The position numbers were made by a program, and so were the translations under genes. From Streptomyces iconiensis (GTDB lineage Bacteria > Actinomycetota > Actinomycetes > Streptomycetales > Streptomycetaceae), in the NCBI RefSeq assembly GCF_028657195.3, contig NZ_JANCPR020000062.1, forward strand, positions 1 to 46,655: a stretch of 46,655 nucleotides of DNA, read 5' to 3'. Under the pieces are notes generated by a model. It did no database searches and was not told where the DNA came from. It was given only the letters and a program-made list of their open reading frames with translations. How positions within the stretch are numbered: position 1 is the first letter of the stretch; every line of letters begins with the position of its first letter. This document shows positions 23,921-32,624 of the stretch, piece by piece.

Positions 23921-24304
23921 ATGGCATACGGCGTGAAGATCGCTAAGGGCGACGCGTACAAGCGTGCTGCCGCCAAGCGCCGTCACATCCGGATCCGCAA
24001 GAAGGTCTCGGGCACGCCCGAGCGCCCCCGTCTTGTGGTGACGCGCACCAACCGCGGTATCACCGCGCAGGTGATCGACGACATCGCGGGCCACACTCTG
24101 GCCTCGGCGTCGCACCTGGACGGTTCGGTTCGCGGTACCGAAGGTGACAAGAGCGTGCAGGCACAGCAGGTCGGTGCACTTGTTGCGGAGCGTGCCAAGG
24201 CCGCGGGTATCGATGCTGTCGTGTTCGACCGCGGTGGCAACAAGTACGCAGGGCGCATTGCCGCTCTGGCTGACGCCGCCCGCGAGGCCGGACTCAGGTT
24301 CTGA
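23921..24304 (+). CDS. rplR: 50S ribosomal protein L18
   Basis: The 127-residue product has a basic N-terminus (YKRAAAKRRHIRIRKKVSGT) and the typical ending FDRGGNKYAGRIAALADAAR. L18 binds 5S rRNA with L5. It starts three bases after rplF; a 68-base gap follows. Confidence 0.98.
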   Translation: MAYGVKIAKGDAYKRAAAKRRHIRIRKKVSGTPERPRLVVTRTNRGITAQVIDDIAGHTLASASHLDGSVRGTEGDKSVQAQQVGALVAERAKAAGIDAVVFDRGGNKYAGRIAALADAAREAGLRF

Positions 24305-24372
24305 GCCGCCCGTCGCGGCAGTGACTGAATGTCGCTGTGAGCTAGCGGACGAAATCGAGAGAGGTAATTCCA

Positions 24373-24975
24373 ATGGCTGGACCCCAGCGTCGCGGTGGCG
24401 GCGCCGGTGGCGGCGAGCGGCGGGACCGTAAGGGCCGGGACGGCGGCGCCGCCGCTGAGAAGACCGCGTACGTTGAGCGCGTTGTCGCGATCAACCGTGT
24501 CGCCAAGGTAGTCAAGGGTGGTCGTCGCTTCAGCTTCACCGCGCTGGTCGTGGTGGGCGACGGTGACGGCACCGTGGGTGTCGGATACGGGAAGGCGAAG
24601 GAGGTTCCGGCCGCCATCGCCAAGGGTGTTGAGGAGGCCAAGAAGAGCTTCTTCAAGGTCCCGCGTATCCAGGGCACCATCCCGCACCCCATCCAGGGTG
24701 AGGAAGCCGCGGGTGTCGTGCTGCTCAAGCCGGCTTCGCCCGGTACCGGTGTGATCGCCGGTGGCCCGGTGCGTGCCGTGCTGGAGTGCGCAGGCATCCA
24801 CGACGTGCTGAGCAAGTCGCTCGGCTCGTCCAACCCGATCAACATCGTGCACGCCACACGTGCGGCGCTCCAGGGACTTCAGCGTCCCGAGGAGATCGCG
24901 GCCCGTCGTGGTCTGCCGCTTGAGGACGTAGCACCCGCCGCTCTGCTGCGGGCGCGTGCAGGGGTGAGCGCGTAA
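24373..24975 (+). CDS. rpsE: 30S ribosomal protein S5
   Basis: The 200-residue product has a Gly/Arg-rich N-terminal extension of about 30 residues, then the S5 domains (VVAINRVAKVVKGGRRFSFT; VGDGDGTVGVGYGKAKEVPA). S5 acts in decoding accuracy and is a spectinomycin-resistance site in other bacteria. The stop overlaps the rpmD start by one base. Confidence 0.98.
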   Translation: MAGPQRRGGGAGGGERRDRKGRDGGAAAEKTAYVERVVAINRVAKVVKGGRRFSFTALVVVGDGDGTVGVGYGKAKEVPAAIAKGVEEAKKSFFKVPRIQGTIPHPIQGEEAAGVVLLKPASPGTGVIAGGPVRAVLECAGIHDVLSKSLGSSNPINIVHATRAALQGLQRPEEIAARRGLPLEDVAPAALLRARAGVSA

Positions 24976-25157
24976 TGGCTCGCCTGAAGATCACGCAGAC
25001 GCGTTCCGTAATCGGGACCAAGCAGAACCACCGTGACACGCTGCGGACCCTCGGTCTCAAGCGCGTCAACGATGTGGCCGTACGCGAGGCCAGCGACGTC
25101 GTTCGCGGGCAGGTGCACGCTGTGCGTCACCTCGTGTCGGTCGAGGAGGTCGACTGA
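24975..25157 (+). CDS. rpmD: 50S ribosomal protein L30
   Basis: The 60-residue product fits L30 (ARLKITQTRSVIGTKQNHRD; LRTLGLKRVNDVAVREASDV). It overlaps rpsE by one base and ends one base before rplO. Confidence 0.97.
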   Translation: MARLKITQTRSVIGTKQNHRDTLRTLGLKRVNDVAVREASDVVRGQVHAVRHLVSVEEVD

Positions 25158-25158
25158 G

Positions 25159-25614
25159 ATGGCGGAAGACAACCCGCTGAAGGTCCACAACCTCCGTCCT
25201 GCTCCCGGCGCCAAGACCGCCAAGACCCGTGTGGGTCGTGGTGAGGCGTCCAAGGGCAAGACCGCTGGTCGTGGAACCAAGGGCACCAAGGCGCGCTACC
25301 AGGTTCCGGAGCGCTTCGAGGGTGGGCAGATGCCGCTGCACATGCGGCTGCCCAAGCTCAAGGGCTTCAGGAACCCCGCCCACAAGCAGTTCCAGGTGGT
25401 GAACCTGGACAAGCTGGCCGAGCTCTACCCCGAGGGTGGCGAGGTCACGGTGGCCGGTCTGGTCGCCAAGGGCGCTGTGCGCAAGAACGAGCTGGTCAAG
25501 GTGCTGGGCGACGGTGACATCTCCGTGAAGCTGACGGTGACTGTCGACAAGGTCTCCGGCTCCGCCAAGGAGAAGATCGCCGCTGCCGGCGGCACCGTCA
25601 CCGAACTGATCTGA
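25159..25614 (+). CDS. rplO: 50S ribosomal protein L15
   Basis: The 151-residue product has the N-terminal basic RNA-binding part (RVGRGEASKGKTAGRGTKGT) and the L15 core (GFRNPAHKQFQVVNLDKLAE). GGAGGT lies 10 bases before the ATG at 25159, inside the rpmD end. A strong hairpin follows the stop. Confidence 0.98.
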   Translation: MAEDNPLKVHNLRPAPGAKTAKTRVGRGEASKGKTAGRGTKGTKARYQVPERFEGGQMPLHMRLPKLKGFRNPAHKQFQVVNLDKLAELYPEGGEVTVAGLVAKGAVRKNELVKVLGDGDISVKLTVTVDKVSGSAKEKIAAAGGTVTELI

Positions 25615-25639
25615 GTTCGTTGACCAGGTGAACGACAGG

Positions 25640-25668
25640 CCGGGGATGTCCCAACGGGGCATCCCCGG
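25640..25668 (+). terminator. hairpin between rplO and secY
   Basis: CCGGGGATGTCCC (25640-25652) and GGGGCATCCCCGG (25656-25668) pair over 13 positions with one G-T pair and a 3-base loop, followed by TTGGTCGTTT. It could end or attenuate ribosomal transcription and implies some separate control of secY. Confidence 0.65.
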
Positions 25669-25699
25669 TTGGTCGTTTACACGGCTGGTCGTTTCTAGG

Positions 25700-25722
25700 T
25701 TGTGCAGTCGCCGGTAAGGTGG
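25700..25722 (+). promoter_or_regulatory. possible secY promoter -10 element
   Basis: TAAGGT at 25715-25720 resembles Streptomyces -10 elements and lies after the hairpin at 25640-25668. No good -35 hexamer is found at 17-18 bases, so this is weak. Confidence 0.25.
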
Positions 25723-25801
25723 CGTGCACTGTTGATATCTGTCGATCCTCAAGACCGTCACCTCTCGCGTTGGTAGAACCGCGGGGGGCGCAGGAGGCAC
25801 C

Positions 25802-27115
25802 GTGCTCACCGCGTTCGCCCGGGCGTTCCAGACGCCCGACCTGCGCAAGAAGCTGCTCTTCACGCTCGGCATCATGGTGCTCTTCCGTATCGGAGCGCAT
25901 GTCCCGGTCCCGGGCGTCAGCTACGAGAACGTTCAAGCCTGTATGGACGAGGCAAAGGGCGCGCAGGGCCTCTTCGGTCTCGTCAACATGTTCAGTGGTG
26001 GTGCGCTGCTTCAGATCACGATCTTTGCGCTGGGGATCATGCCGTACATCACGGCAAGCATCATCCTCCAGCTCCTGGTCGTGGTCATTCCGCGCCTTGA
26101 GGCGCTGAAGAAGGAAGGGCAGGCAGGGCAGGGGAAGATCACGCAGTACACGCGTTATCTGACCGTCGCGCTCGCCATCCTCCAGGCCACCGGCCTGGTG
26201 GCAACGGCACGCAGTGGCTCGCTCTTCCAGAACTGCAGCGTCTCCAACCAAATCATCCCGGATCAGGGCATCTTCACCACCATCACGATGGTGATCACGA
26301 TGACCGCTGGTACCGGCCTCATCATGTGGCTCGGTGAGCTCATCACCGACCGCGGCATCGGCAACGGCATGTCGATCCTGATGTTCGTCTCCATCGCCGC
26401 CGGTTTCCCGGGCGCGCTGTGGGCGATCAAGAAGCAGGGCAAACTCGCCGACGGCTGGATCGAGTTCGGCGCTGTCATCCTCTGTGGTCTGGCGATGGTC
26501 GCGCTCGTGGTCTTCGTCGAACAGGCCCAGCGGCGCATTCCGGTGCAGTACGCGAAGCGCATGATCGGGCGCCGGAGTTATGGCGGTACGTCGACGTACA
26601 TTCCGCTGAAGGTCAATCAGGCGGGTGTGATTCCCGTCATCTTCGCGTCCTCACTGCTCTACATTCCCGCCCTGATCGTGCAGTTCAGCGGTTCCCAGGC
26701 GGGCTGGGCGCAGTGGATTCAGGCGCACTTCGTGAAGGGTGATCACCCTGTCTACATCGTCACGTACTTCCTGCTGATTGTCTTCTTCGCCTTCTTCTAT
26801 GTGGCTATCTCCTTCAACCCCGAAGAGGTTGCCGACAACATGAAGAAGTATGGTGGCTTCATCCCGGGTATCCGGGCTGGTCGTCCCACGGCGGAGTATC
26901 TGAGTTACGTGCTGAACCGCATCACGTGGCCTGGCTCTCTGTATCTGGGTCTGATCGCACTGGTGCCGACAGTCGCGCTGATCATGTTCAACGCTCAGCA
27001 GGATTTCCCGTTCGGCGGGACGAGCATCCTCATCATCGTGGGCGTCGGGCTTGAGACCGTGAAGCAGATCGAGAGCCAGCTTCAGCAGCGCCATTACGAA
27101 GGGTTCCTCCGCTGA
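25802..27115 (+). CDS. secY: preprotein translocase channel subunit SecY
   Basis: The 437-residue integral membrane protein has the expected ten hydrophobic segments. Recognisable SecY sequences include FGLVNMFSGGALLQITIFAL (plug/TM2 region, about residue 58) and QRRIPVQYAKRMIGRRSYGG (cytosolic loop, about residue 240). The GTG at 25802 has GGAGG five to nine bases upstream. It is separated from rplO by 187 bases with a hairpin, and overlaps adk by one base. Confidence 0.98.
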   Translation: MLTAFARAFQTPDLRKKLLFTLGIMVLFRIGAHVPVPGVSYENVQACMDEAKGAQGLFGLVNMFSGGALLQITIFALGIMPYITASIILQLLVVVIPRLEALKKEGQAGQGKITQYTRYLTVALAILQATGLVATARSGSLFQNCSVSNQIIPDQGIFTTITMVITMTAGTGLIMWLGELITDRGIGNGMSILMFVSIAAGFPGALWAIKKQGKLADGWIEFGAVILCGLAMVALVVFVEQAQRRIPVQYAKRMIGRRSYGGTSTYIPLKVNQAGVIPVIFASSLLYIPALIVQFSGSQAGWAQWIQAHFVKGDHPVYIVTYFLLIVFFAFFYVAISFNPEEVADNMKKYGGFIPGIRAGRPTAEYLSYVLNRITWPGSLYLGLIALVPTVALIMFNAQQDFPFGGTSILIIVGVGLETVKQIESQLQQRHYEGFLR

Positions 27116-27765
27116 TGCGTATCGTCCTCGTCGGGCCGCCTGGAGCGGGCAAGGGAACGCAGGCGTCGTTCCTCGCCGAGAACCTGTCGATCCCGCACAT
27201 CTCCACGGGCGACCTCTTCCGCGCCAACATCAGCCAGGGCACACCGCTCGGCCAGAAGGCGCAGGAGTACATGCGGGCCGGCCAGCTCGTGCCGGACGAG
27301 GTCACCATCGGGATGGCCAAGAGCCGGATGGAAGAGCCGGACGCGGCGGGCGGGTTCCTGCTCGACGGCTTTCCGCGGAACATCGCGCAGGCCGTGGCGC
27401 TGGACAGCTTCCTGGACGAGACAGGCCAGAAGCTGGACGCGGTGCTGGATCTTGAGGTCCCCGAGGACGAGGTCGTGAAGCGGATCGCCGGGAGGCGCAT
27501 CTGCCGGAGCGACAGCAGCCACGTCTTCCACGTCGAGTACAGCCCGCCCAAGAAGGACGGCGTCTGTGACGTGTGCGGAGGCGAGCTGTACCAGCGAGAC
27601 GACGACCGCGAGGAGACCGTGCGCAAGCGCCTCGCGGTGTACCACAGCGAGACCGAACCGATCATCGACCACTACAAGGTGCAGGGGCTCGTGACCACGA
27701 TCTCCGCGCTGGGCGAGGTCGGCGACGTCACCGCGCGGGCGATGGCCGCGCTGCGGCGGGACTGA
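27115..27765 (+). CDS. adk: adenylate kinase
   Basis: The 216-residue enzyme interconverts ATP and AMP with two ADP. The P-loop GPPGAGKGTQ is at residues 7-16, the NMP-binding DGFPRNIAQA near residue 84, and the long LID has a Cys set (ICRSD near residue 130, CDVC near 150) that fits a zinc-type LID, one ligand of which is not Cys. The ATG shares a base with the secY stop, the classic secY-adk-map order. Confidence 0.98.
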   Translation: MRIVLVGPPGAGKGTQASFLAENLSIPHISTGDLFRANISQGTPLGQKAQEYMRAGQLVPDEVTIGMAKSRMEEPDAAGGFLLDGFPRNIAQAVALDSFLDETGQKLDAVLDLEVPEDEVVKRIAGRRICRSDSSHVFHVEYSPPKKDGVCDVCGGELYQRDDDREETVRKRLAVYHSETEPIIDHYKVQGLVTTISALGEVGDVTARAMAALRRD

Positions 27766-27772
27766 GCGCGGA

Positions 27773-27789
27773 GCGCCCCCTCGGGGCGC
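27773..27789 (+). terminator. short hairpin after adk
   Basis: GCGCCCC and GGGGCGC form a 7-bp stem with a 3-base loop six bases after the adk stop. There is no T tract. It is a possible terminator or mRNA end protector before the 255-base gap to map. Confidence 0.4.
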
Positions 27790-27830
27790 CGTTCCTCCGC
27801 GTGCGGCGAGGTTGTGTGCCGACCTCGGGC

Positions 27831-27875
27831 CTGTCGTGGCAGGTCGCGCAGTTCCCCGCGCCCCTTCGGGGCGCA
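27831..27875. repeat. dispersed Streptomyces intergenic palindrome, copy A
   Basis: CTGTcGTGGCaGGTCGCGCAG, then TTCCCCGCGCCCCTTCGGGG, then CGCATC. The same consensus (TGTGGCTGGTCGCGCAGTTC, then CCCGCGCCCC-loop-GGGGCGC) occurs at 32471-32519 and, inverted, at 39605-39656. The GCGCCCC/GGGGCGC arms form a hairpin. I recall this element as very common between Streptomyces genes. Confidence 0.7.
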
Positions 27876-28020
27876 TCGGGCAGGGGCCGGGCAGTGTGCC
27901 TGGCCCCCGCTTCATGTCCGGGGCCTGTCCGTTCCGTGGGCGGCTGGCAGACTTGACGGGGCAGTATCAAGCATTCGGGTCCGTACGGCGGACGTCGATC
28001 AGGAAAGGCGGCAGGCCGTC

Positions 28021-28857
28021 ATGGTGGAGATCAAGACCCCCGAGCAGATCGCGAAAATGCGCGAGGCGGGGTTGGTCGTCGCCGCGATGCACACAGCCTG
28101 CGCCCAGGCCGCGGTGCCCGGCGCGACGACGAAGGACCTGGACGAGGTCGCGGCGAAGGTGCTCGCCGACCATGGGGCGAAGCCCAACTTCCTGGGATAC
28201 GGCGGCTTTCCCGGCAACATCTGCACCTCGGTCAACGACGTCGTGGTGCACGGCATCCCGGACCGCGAGACCGTGCTGAAGGCGGGCGACCTGCTCTCCA
28301 TCGACGCCGGCGCGATCATCGACGGCTGGCACGGCGACGCCGCGCTCACCGTCTTCGTGGGGGAGGGCCACTCGGCCGAGCTGCGCGAGCTGAGCCGCGT
28401 GACCGAGGAGTCGATGTGGGCCGGTATCGCCGCGATGCGCAAGGGCAACCGGCTCGTGGACGTCTCCAAGGCGATCGAGAGCTATGTGCGCCGCCAGCCC
28501 CGGCCCGCCTCGGGCAAGTACGGGATCATCGAGGACTACGGCGGTCACGGCATCGGCTCCCAGATGCACATGGACCCGCACCTGCTGAACTACGTGGAGC
28601 GGCGCAGGGGCAAGGGCCCGAAGCTGGTGCCCGGGATGTGCCTGGCGATCGAGCCGATGGTGAGCCTCGGTACGGCGAAGACCCATGTCCTGTCGGACGA
28701 CTGGACGGTCAAGACCAACGACGGCACCTGGTCCAGCCACTGGGAGCACTCGGTCGCACTCACCGACGAGGGCCCGCTCGTGCTGACGGCGCCCGACGGC
28801 GGCAAGGCCAAGCTCGCGGAATACGGGATCACGACGGCGCCCGACCCCGTGGCGTAA
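28021..28857 (+). CDS. map: methionine aminopeptidase, type I
   Basis: The 278-residue enzyme removes N-terminal Met. It shows SIDAGAIIDGWHGDAALTVF (two metal-binding Asp, near residue 99), GGHGIGSQMHMDP (metal-binding His) and the C-terminal Glu ligands in CLAIEPMVSLG and SHWEHSVALT. The ATG at 28021 follows GGAAAGGCGGCAGGCC. It lies 255 bases after adk and contains no N-terminal zinc finger. Confidence 0.97.
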   Translation: MVEIKTPEQIAKMREAGLVVAAMHTACAQAAVPGATTKDLDEVAAKVLADHGAKPNFLGYGGFPGNICTSVNDVVVHGIPDRETVLKAGDLLSIDAGAIIDGWHGDAALTVFVGEGHSAELRELSRVTEESMWAGIAAMRKGNRLVDVSKAIESYVRRQPRPASGKYGIIEDYGGHGIGSQMHMDPHLLNYVERRRGKGPKLVPGMCLAIEPMVSLGTAKTHVLSDDWTVKTNDGTWSSHWEHSVALTDEGPLVLTAPDGGKAKLAEYGITTAPDPVA

Positions 28858-28902
28858 CGGCACGATTCCCACACCTTCCTCCCGCATAACGATCTCTGTT
28901 GG

Positions 28903-28928
28903 CGGGGAGAATCCCCGGATTCGTCTTT
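28903..28928 (+). terminator. short hairpin with T-rich tail after map
   Basis: CGGGGA-gaa-TCCCCG (28903-28917) is followed by GATTCGTCTTT. It is a small but recognisable intrinsic-terminator layout before the infA promoter area. Confidence 0.5.
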
Positions 28929-28949
28929 CCGGGTGGCGTGACGTAGACT
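28920..28949 (+). promoter_or_regulatory. possible infA promoter
   Basis: TAGACT at 28944-28949 is a good Streptomyces housekeeping -10. TTCGTC at 28920-28925 lies 18 bases upstream as a weak -35. A start near 28956 would give infA a leader of about 90 bases. Confidence 0.4.
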
Positions 28950-29045
28950 GGCTCGTCGGCCCAGGTGTACCCGTATGCCAGTTGTACGACAGAGTATTTC
29001 TGGGCCACCCCAGGTAGCCGATCCCGGAAGGTGAAGCGCTCAAGC

Positions 29046-29267
29046 ATGGCCAAAAAACAGGGGGCCATCGAGATCGAGGGCACCGTCGTCGAGTCTCTCC
29101 CGAACGCGATGTTCAAGGTGGAGCTCCAGAACGGGCACCAGGTCCTCGCGCATATCAGCGGCAAGATGCGGATGCACTACATCCGTATCCTTCCCGACGA
29201 CAGGGTCGTGGTGGAGCTCTCTCCGTACGACCTGACGCGCGGACGGATCGTCTACCGCTACAAGTAG
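29046..29267 (+). CDS. infA: translation initiation factor IF-1
   Basis: The 73-residue product is full-length IF-1 (KKQGAIEIEGTVVESLPNAM; SGKMRMHYIRILPDDRVVVE), an OB-fold factor that occupies the 30S A site during initiation. It starts the alpha block with rpmJ 63 bases downstream. Confidence 0.98.
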   Translation: MAKKQGAIEIEGTVVESLPNAMFKVELQNGHQVLAHISGKMRMHYIRILPDDRVVVELSPYDLTRGRIVYRYK

Positions 29268-29330
29268 ATCGACAGATCGTGCTGCCTTCCCTCCTGTGGG
29301 GAGACGGCCAGACCCGGAGAACCTCACATC

Positions 29331-29444
29331 ATGAAGGTCAAGCCGAGCGTCAAGAAGATCTGCGACAAGTGCAAGGTGATCCGCCGTCACGGTCGGGTCA
29401 TGGTCATTTGCGAGAACCTGCGCCACAAGCAGCGCCAGGGCTGA
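29331..29444 (+). CDS. rpmJ: 50S ribosomal protein L36, zinc-binding form
   Basis: The 37-residue product MKVKPSVKKICDKCKVIRRH... keeps CDKC, a third Cys in VICEN and the terminal His-Lys-Gln, so it is the C+ zinc-ribbon form. It lies between infA and rpsM. Confidence 0.97.
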   Translation: MKVKPSVKKICDKCKVIRRHGRVMVICENLRHKQRQG

Positions 29445-29656
29445 CGTACGACGACCTGCCTTTCGCAGTTCCTTCGCGCGACGCGAGCAACAGTTATATA
29501 TGCAGGGCCCGGCGCCGCTGACGGCGTCGACACCCCCGGTCGGAGGCCGGGGACCCTTCCCCAAGCTCTACGAGCGTGGGGGTACCCAGGCCGGCAGGCC
29601 AGGGACGGGGACGGCACTGCTACAGACCTCCGACGAAATCATCAGGAGCCACATTC
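29445..29656 (+). promoter_or_regulatory. rpmJ-rpsM intergenic region with A/T-rich box
   Basis: The 212 bases contain TTATATAT (29494-29501), striking in this GC-rich DNA and a possible -10. A hairpin CCCCCGGTCggaGGCCGGGG follows at about 29532-29551. An internal promoter for rpsM-rpsK-rpsD is possible; no matching -35 is seen. Confidence 0.35.
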
Positions 29657-30037
29657 ATGGCACGCCTCGCTGGCGTCGACCTCCCGCGTGAGAAGCGCGT
29701 TGAGGTCGCCCTCACCTACGTCTTCGGCATCGGCCGCACCCTTGCGCAGCAGACCCTGAGCGAGACCGGGGTCAGCCCGGACACCCGCGTCAGGGACCTG
29801 GGCGAGGAAGAAATGGTCAAGCTCCGCGAGTACGTGGACAACAATCTCCGGGTCGAGGGCGATCTCCGCCGTGAGATCCAGGCCGACATCCGCCGCAAGG
29901 TCGAGATCGGCTGCTACGAGGGTCTGCGTCACCGGCGCGGTCTCCCGGTCCACGGCCAGCGCACCAAGACCAACGCCCGCACCCGCAAGGGCCCGCGTCG
30001 CGCGATCGCCGGTAAGAAGAAGCCGGGCAAGAAGTAG
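29657..30037 (+). CDS. rpsM: 30S ribosomal protein S13
   Basis: The 126-residue product has ARLAGVDLPREKRVEVALTY at the start and the basic tail GQRTKTNARTRKGPRRAIAG. S13 forms bridges to the 50S subunit and contacts P-site tRNA. AGGAG lies 8-12 bases before the ATG at 29657. Confidence 0.98.
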   Translation: MARLAGVDLPREKRVEVALTYVFGIGRTLAQQTLSETGVSPDTRVRDLGEEEMVKLREYVDNNLRVEGDLRREIQADIRRKVEIGCYEGLRHRRGLPVHGQRTKTNARTRKGPRRAIAGKKKPGKK

Positions 30038-30120
30038 TCCACACCGGACACACTCCACTATTCAGTGCGACGAGTCGTCCGCGCTGTTGGACCGACCACC
30101 TCCACAGGAGTTTTTGACAC

Positions 30121-30525
30121 ATGCCTCCGAAGGGCCGTACGGCCGGCGCCAAGAAGGTGCGCCGCAAGGAGAAGAAGAACGTCGCCCACGGGCACGCTCA
30201 CATCAAGAGCACGTTCAACAACACGATCGTTTCGATCACCGACCCCACCGGGAACGTGATCTCCTGGGCCTCTGCCGGCCACGTCGGCTTCAAGGGCTCG
30301 CGCAAGTCGACGCCGTTCGCGGCGCAGATGGCCGCCGAGAGCGCCGCACGTCGCGCGCAGGAGCACGGCATGCGCAAGGTCGATGTCTTCGTCAAGGGTC
30401 CCGGCTCCGGCCGTGAGACCGCGATCCGCTCCCTCCAGGCCACCGGCCTTGAGGTGGGTTCGATCCAGGACGTCACCCCGACCCCGCACAACGGCTGCCG
30501 CCCGCCGAAGCGTCGCCGGGTCTGA
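30121..30525 (+). CDS. rpsK: 30S ribosomal protein S11
   Basis: The 134-residue product matches S11 (HIKSTFNNTIVSITDPTGNV; the C-terminal DVTPTPHNGCRPPKRRRV). S11 lies on the platform near the mRNA exit. It is 83 bases after rpsM and 28 before rpsD. Confidence 0.98.
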   Translation: MPPKGRTAGAKKVRRKEKKNVAHGHAHIKSTFNNTIVSITDPTGNVISWASAGHVGFKGSRKSTPFAAQMAAESAARRAQEHGMRKVDVFVKGPGSGRETAIRSLQATGLEVGSIQDVTPTPHNGCRPPKRRRV

Positions 30526-30553
30526 GACAACTGAAGTAGGAGATCAACGACAA

Positions 30554-31180
30554 ATGGCGCGTTATACCGGGGCCGACTGCAAGCGTTGCCGTCGGGAAAA
30601 GCAGAAGCTCTTCCTCAAGGGGAGCAAGTGCGAGAGCGCGAAGTGCCCGATCGAGATCCGTCCTTACCCCCCGGGTGAGCACGGTCGCGGGCGCACCAAG
30701 GAATCCGAGTACCTGCTGCAGAAGCGTGAGAAGCAGAAGGCAGCTCGTATCTACGGTGTCCTTGAGAAGCAGTTCCGCGGGTATTTCAACGAGGCCAACC
30801 GCCAGTCGGGCAAGACCGGCGAGAACCTGTTGCGCATCCTTGAAACCCGTCTGGACAACGTGGTGTACCGGGCCGGCTTCGCCAAGTCCCGTGACCACGC
30901 ACGTCAGTTGGTCAAGCACGGTCACATCGCGCTGAACGGTCACAAGACCGACATTCCCTCGGCGCGGGTTTCCGCGAACGACATCGTCGAGGTCCGTGAG
31001 TCCTCCCGCAACATGACCCCCTTCCAGGTGGCCGTTGCGGAAGCCGGGGACAAGACCGTACCCGCGTGGCTTGAGGCGATCCCGTCCAAGCTGCGCGTCC
31101 TCGTCCACTCGCTGCCCGAGCGCCAGGTGATCGACACCCAGGTGCAGGAGCAGCTGATCGTCGAGCTGTACTCGAAGTAA
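30554..31180 (+). CDS. rpsD: 30S ribosomal protein S4, zinc-binding form
   Basis: The 208-residue product begins ARYTGADCKRCRREKQKLFL and has CESAKC about 20 residues later, a four-Cys zinc site. The S4 RNA-binding domain (LDNVVYRAGFAKSRDHARQL) lies near residue 97. S4 starts 16S assembly. GTAGGAGATCAACGACAA precedes the ATG. Confidence 0.97.
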   Translation: MARYTGADCKRCRREKQKLFLKGSKCESAKCPIEIRPYPPGEHGRGRTKESEYLLQKREKQKAARIYGVLEKQFRGYFNEANRQSGKTGENLLRILETRLDNVVYRAGFAKSRDHARQLVKHGHIALNGHKTDIPSARVSANDIVEVRESSRNMTPFQVAVAEAGDKTVPAWLEAIPSKLRVLVHSLPERQVIDTQVQEQLIVELYSK

Positions 31181-31339
31181 TTCGGGTCGGCCGACGGCCG
31201 ATCGTCGAGCTGCGGCCGGTGTATTCCGGTCAAGGCTTCGCAGGGTGTGGGCGGTACGGTCCCGTTTGGGGCCTGCCGCCCGTACTCTTGCAGTGACGGC
31301 ATCAAATAGCGGTTGCCGAATACTGGAGGCACACAACAC

Positions 31340-32362
31340 ATGCTGATCGCTCAGCGCCCCTCTCTGACCGAAGAGGTCGTCGACGAATTCCGCTCACGGT
31401 TCGTGATCGAGCCGCTGGAGCCGGGCTTCGGCTACACCCTCGGTAACTCTCTGCGTCGCACGCTCCTCTCCTCGATTCCGGGTGCGGCGGTCACGTCCAT
31501 CCGTATCGACGGTGTCCTGCACGAGTTCTCCACCGTGCCGGGCGTCAAGGAGGACGTCACCGACCTCATCCTGAACATCAAGACCCTGGTCGTCTCCTCG
31601 GAGCACGACGAGCCCGTCGTGATGTACCTGCGCAAGCAGGGCCCCGGCCTGGTCACCGCGGCGGACATCGCGCCGCCTGCCGGTGTCGAGGTGCACAACC
31701 CGGACCTGGTCCTCGCCACGCTCAACGGCAAGGGCAAGCTGGAGATGGAGCTGACCGTCGAGCGCGGTCGCGGCTACGTCTCCGCCGTACAGAACAAGCA
31801 GGTGGGCCAGGAGATCGGCCGGGTTCCGGTCGACTCCATCTACTCGCCGGTGCTCAAGGTCACGTACAAGGTCGAGGCGACCCGTGTCGAGCAGCGCACC
31901 GACTTCGACAAGCTGATCGTCGACGTCGAGACCAAGCAGGCCATGCGGCCCCGTGACGCCATGGCGTCCGCAGGCAAGACGCTGGTCGAGCTGTTCGGCC
32001 TGGCGCGCGAGCTGAACGTCGACGCCGAGGGCATCGACATGGGCCCGTCGCCGACGGACGCCGCGCTGGCCGCCGATCTGGCGCTGCCGATCGAGGAGCT
32101 GGAGCTCACCGTTCGGTCGTACAACTGCCTCAAGCGCGAGGGCATCCACTCGGTGGGCGAGCTGGTGGCCCGTTCCGAGGCGGACCTGCTCGACATCCGT
32201 AACTTCGGTGCGAAGTCGATCGACGAGGTCAAGGCGAAGCTGGCCGGCATGGGCCTGGCCCTCAAGGACAGCCCGCCCGGATTCGACCCGACCGCCGCGG
32301 CGGACGCCTTCGGCGCCGACGACGACGCGGACGCCGGGTTCGTGGAGACCGAGCAGTACTGA
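31340..32362 (+). CDS. rpoA: RNA polymerase alpha subunit
   Basis: The 340-residue subunit has the N-terminal assembly domain (PLEPGFGYTLGNSLRRTLLS, near residue 31) and the C-terminal domain that binds activators and UP elements (YNCLKREGIHSVGELVARSE, near residue 260). The last 40 residues are an acidic Asp/Ala tail. The ATG at 31340 lies behind ACTGGAGGCACACAACAC. It follows rpsD after 159 bases. Confidence 0.98.
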   Translation: MLIAQRPSLTEEVVDEFRSRFVIEPLEPGFGYTLGNSLRRTLLSSIPGAAVTSIRIDGVLHEFSTVPGVKEDVTDLILNIKTLVVSSEHDEPVVMYLRKQGPGLVTAADIAPPAGVEVHNPDLVLATLNGKGKLEMELTVERGRGYVSAVQNKQVGQEIGRVPVDSIYSPVLKVTYKVEATRVEQRTDFDKLIVDVETKQAMRPRDAMASAGKTLVELFGLARELNVDAEGIDMGPSPTDAALAADLALPIEELELTVRSYNCLKREGIHSVGELVARSEADLLDIRNFGAKSIDEVKAKLAGMGLALKDSPPGFDPTAAADAFGADDDADAGFVETEQY

Positions 32363-32470
32363 GGCGCTCGCCGCTGGGCTCGCGCTCTTGAGTGTGTGCC
32401 CCGTGTCGCTGACGCGGGGCTCGCTCTTCCAAGCGTGTGCCCCGTGCTGCTTTTCGGGGAGCTGCGGGTC

Positions 32471-32519
32471 GGCTGTGGCTGGTCGCGCAGTTCCCCGCGC
32501 CCCTTTCAGGGCGCATCCC
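32471..32519. repeat. dispersed Streptomyces intergenic palindrome, copy B
   Basis: GGCTGTGGCTGGTCGCGCAG, then TTCCCCGCGCCCCTTTCAGG, then GCGCATCCC. It is the same element as at 27831-27875 and 39605-39656 and lies between rpoA and rplQ. Confidence 0.75.
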
Positions 32520-32550
32520 CGCCTCCTTTCCGGGGGCGGGGCCGAAGTTC

Positions 32551-32598
32551 CCGGTGCCTGATACGGCCGGGACTGCCGCCGGTGCCTGATACGGCCGG
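32551..32598 (+). repeat. 20-bp direct repeat upstream of rplQ
   Basis: CCGGTGCCTGATACGGCCGG occurs at 32551-32570 and 32579-32598, eight bases apart. Each copy contains TGATACG, a possible -10-like core. The second copy ends 27 bases before the rplQ start. Confidence 0.7.
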
Positions 32599-32624
32599 TG
32601 CAGGGACAACGAAGGAGAAACATC

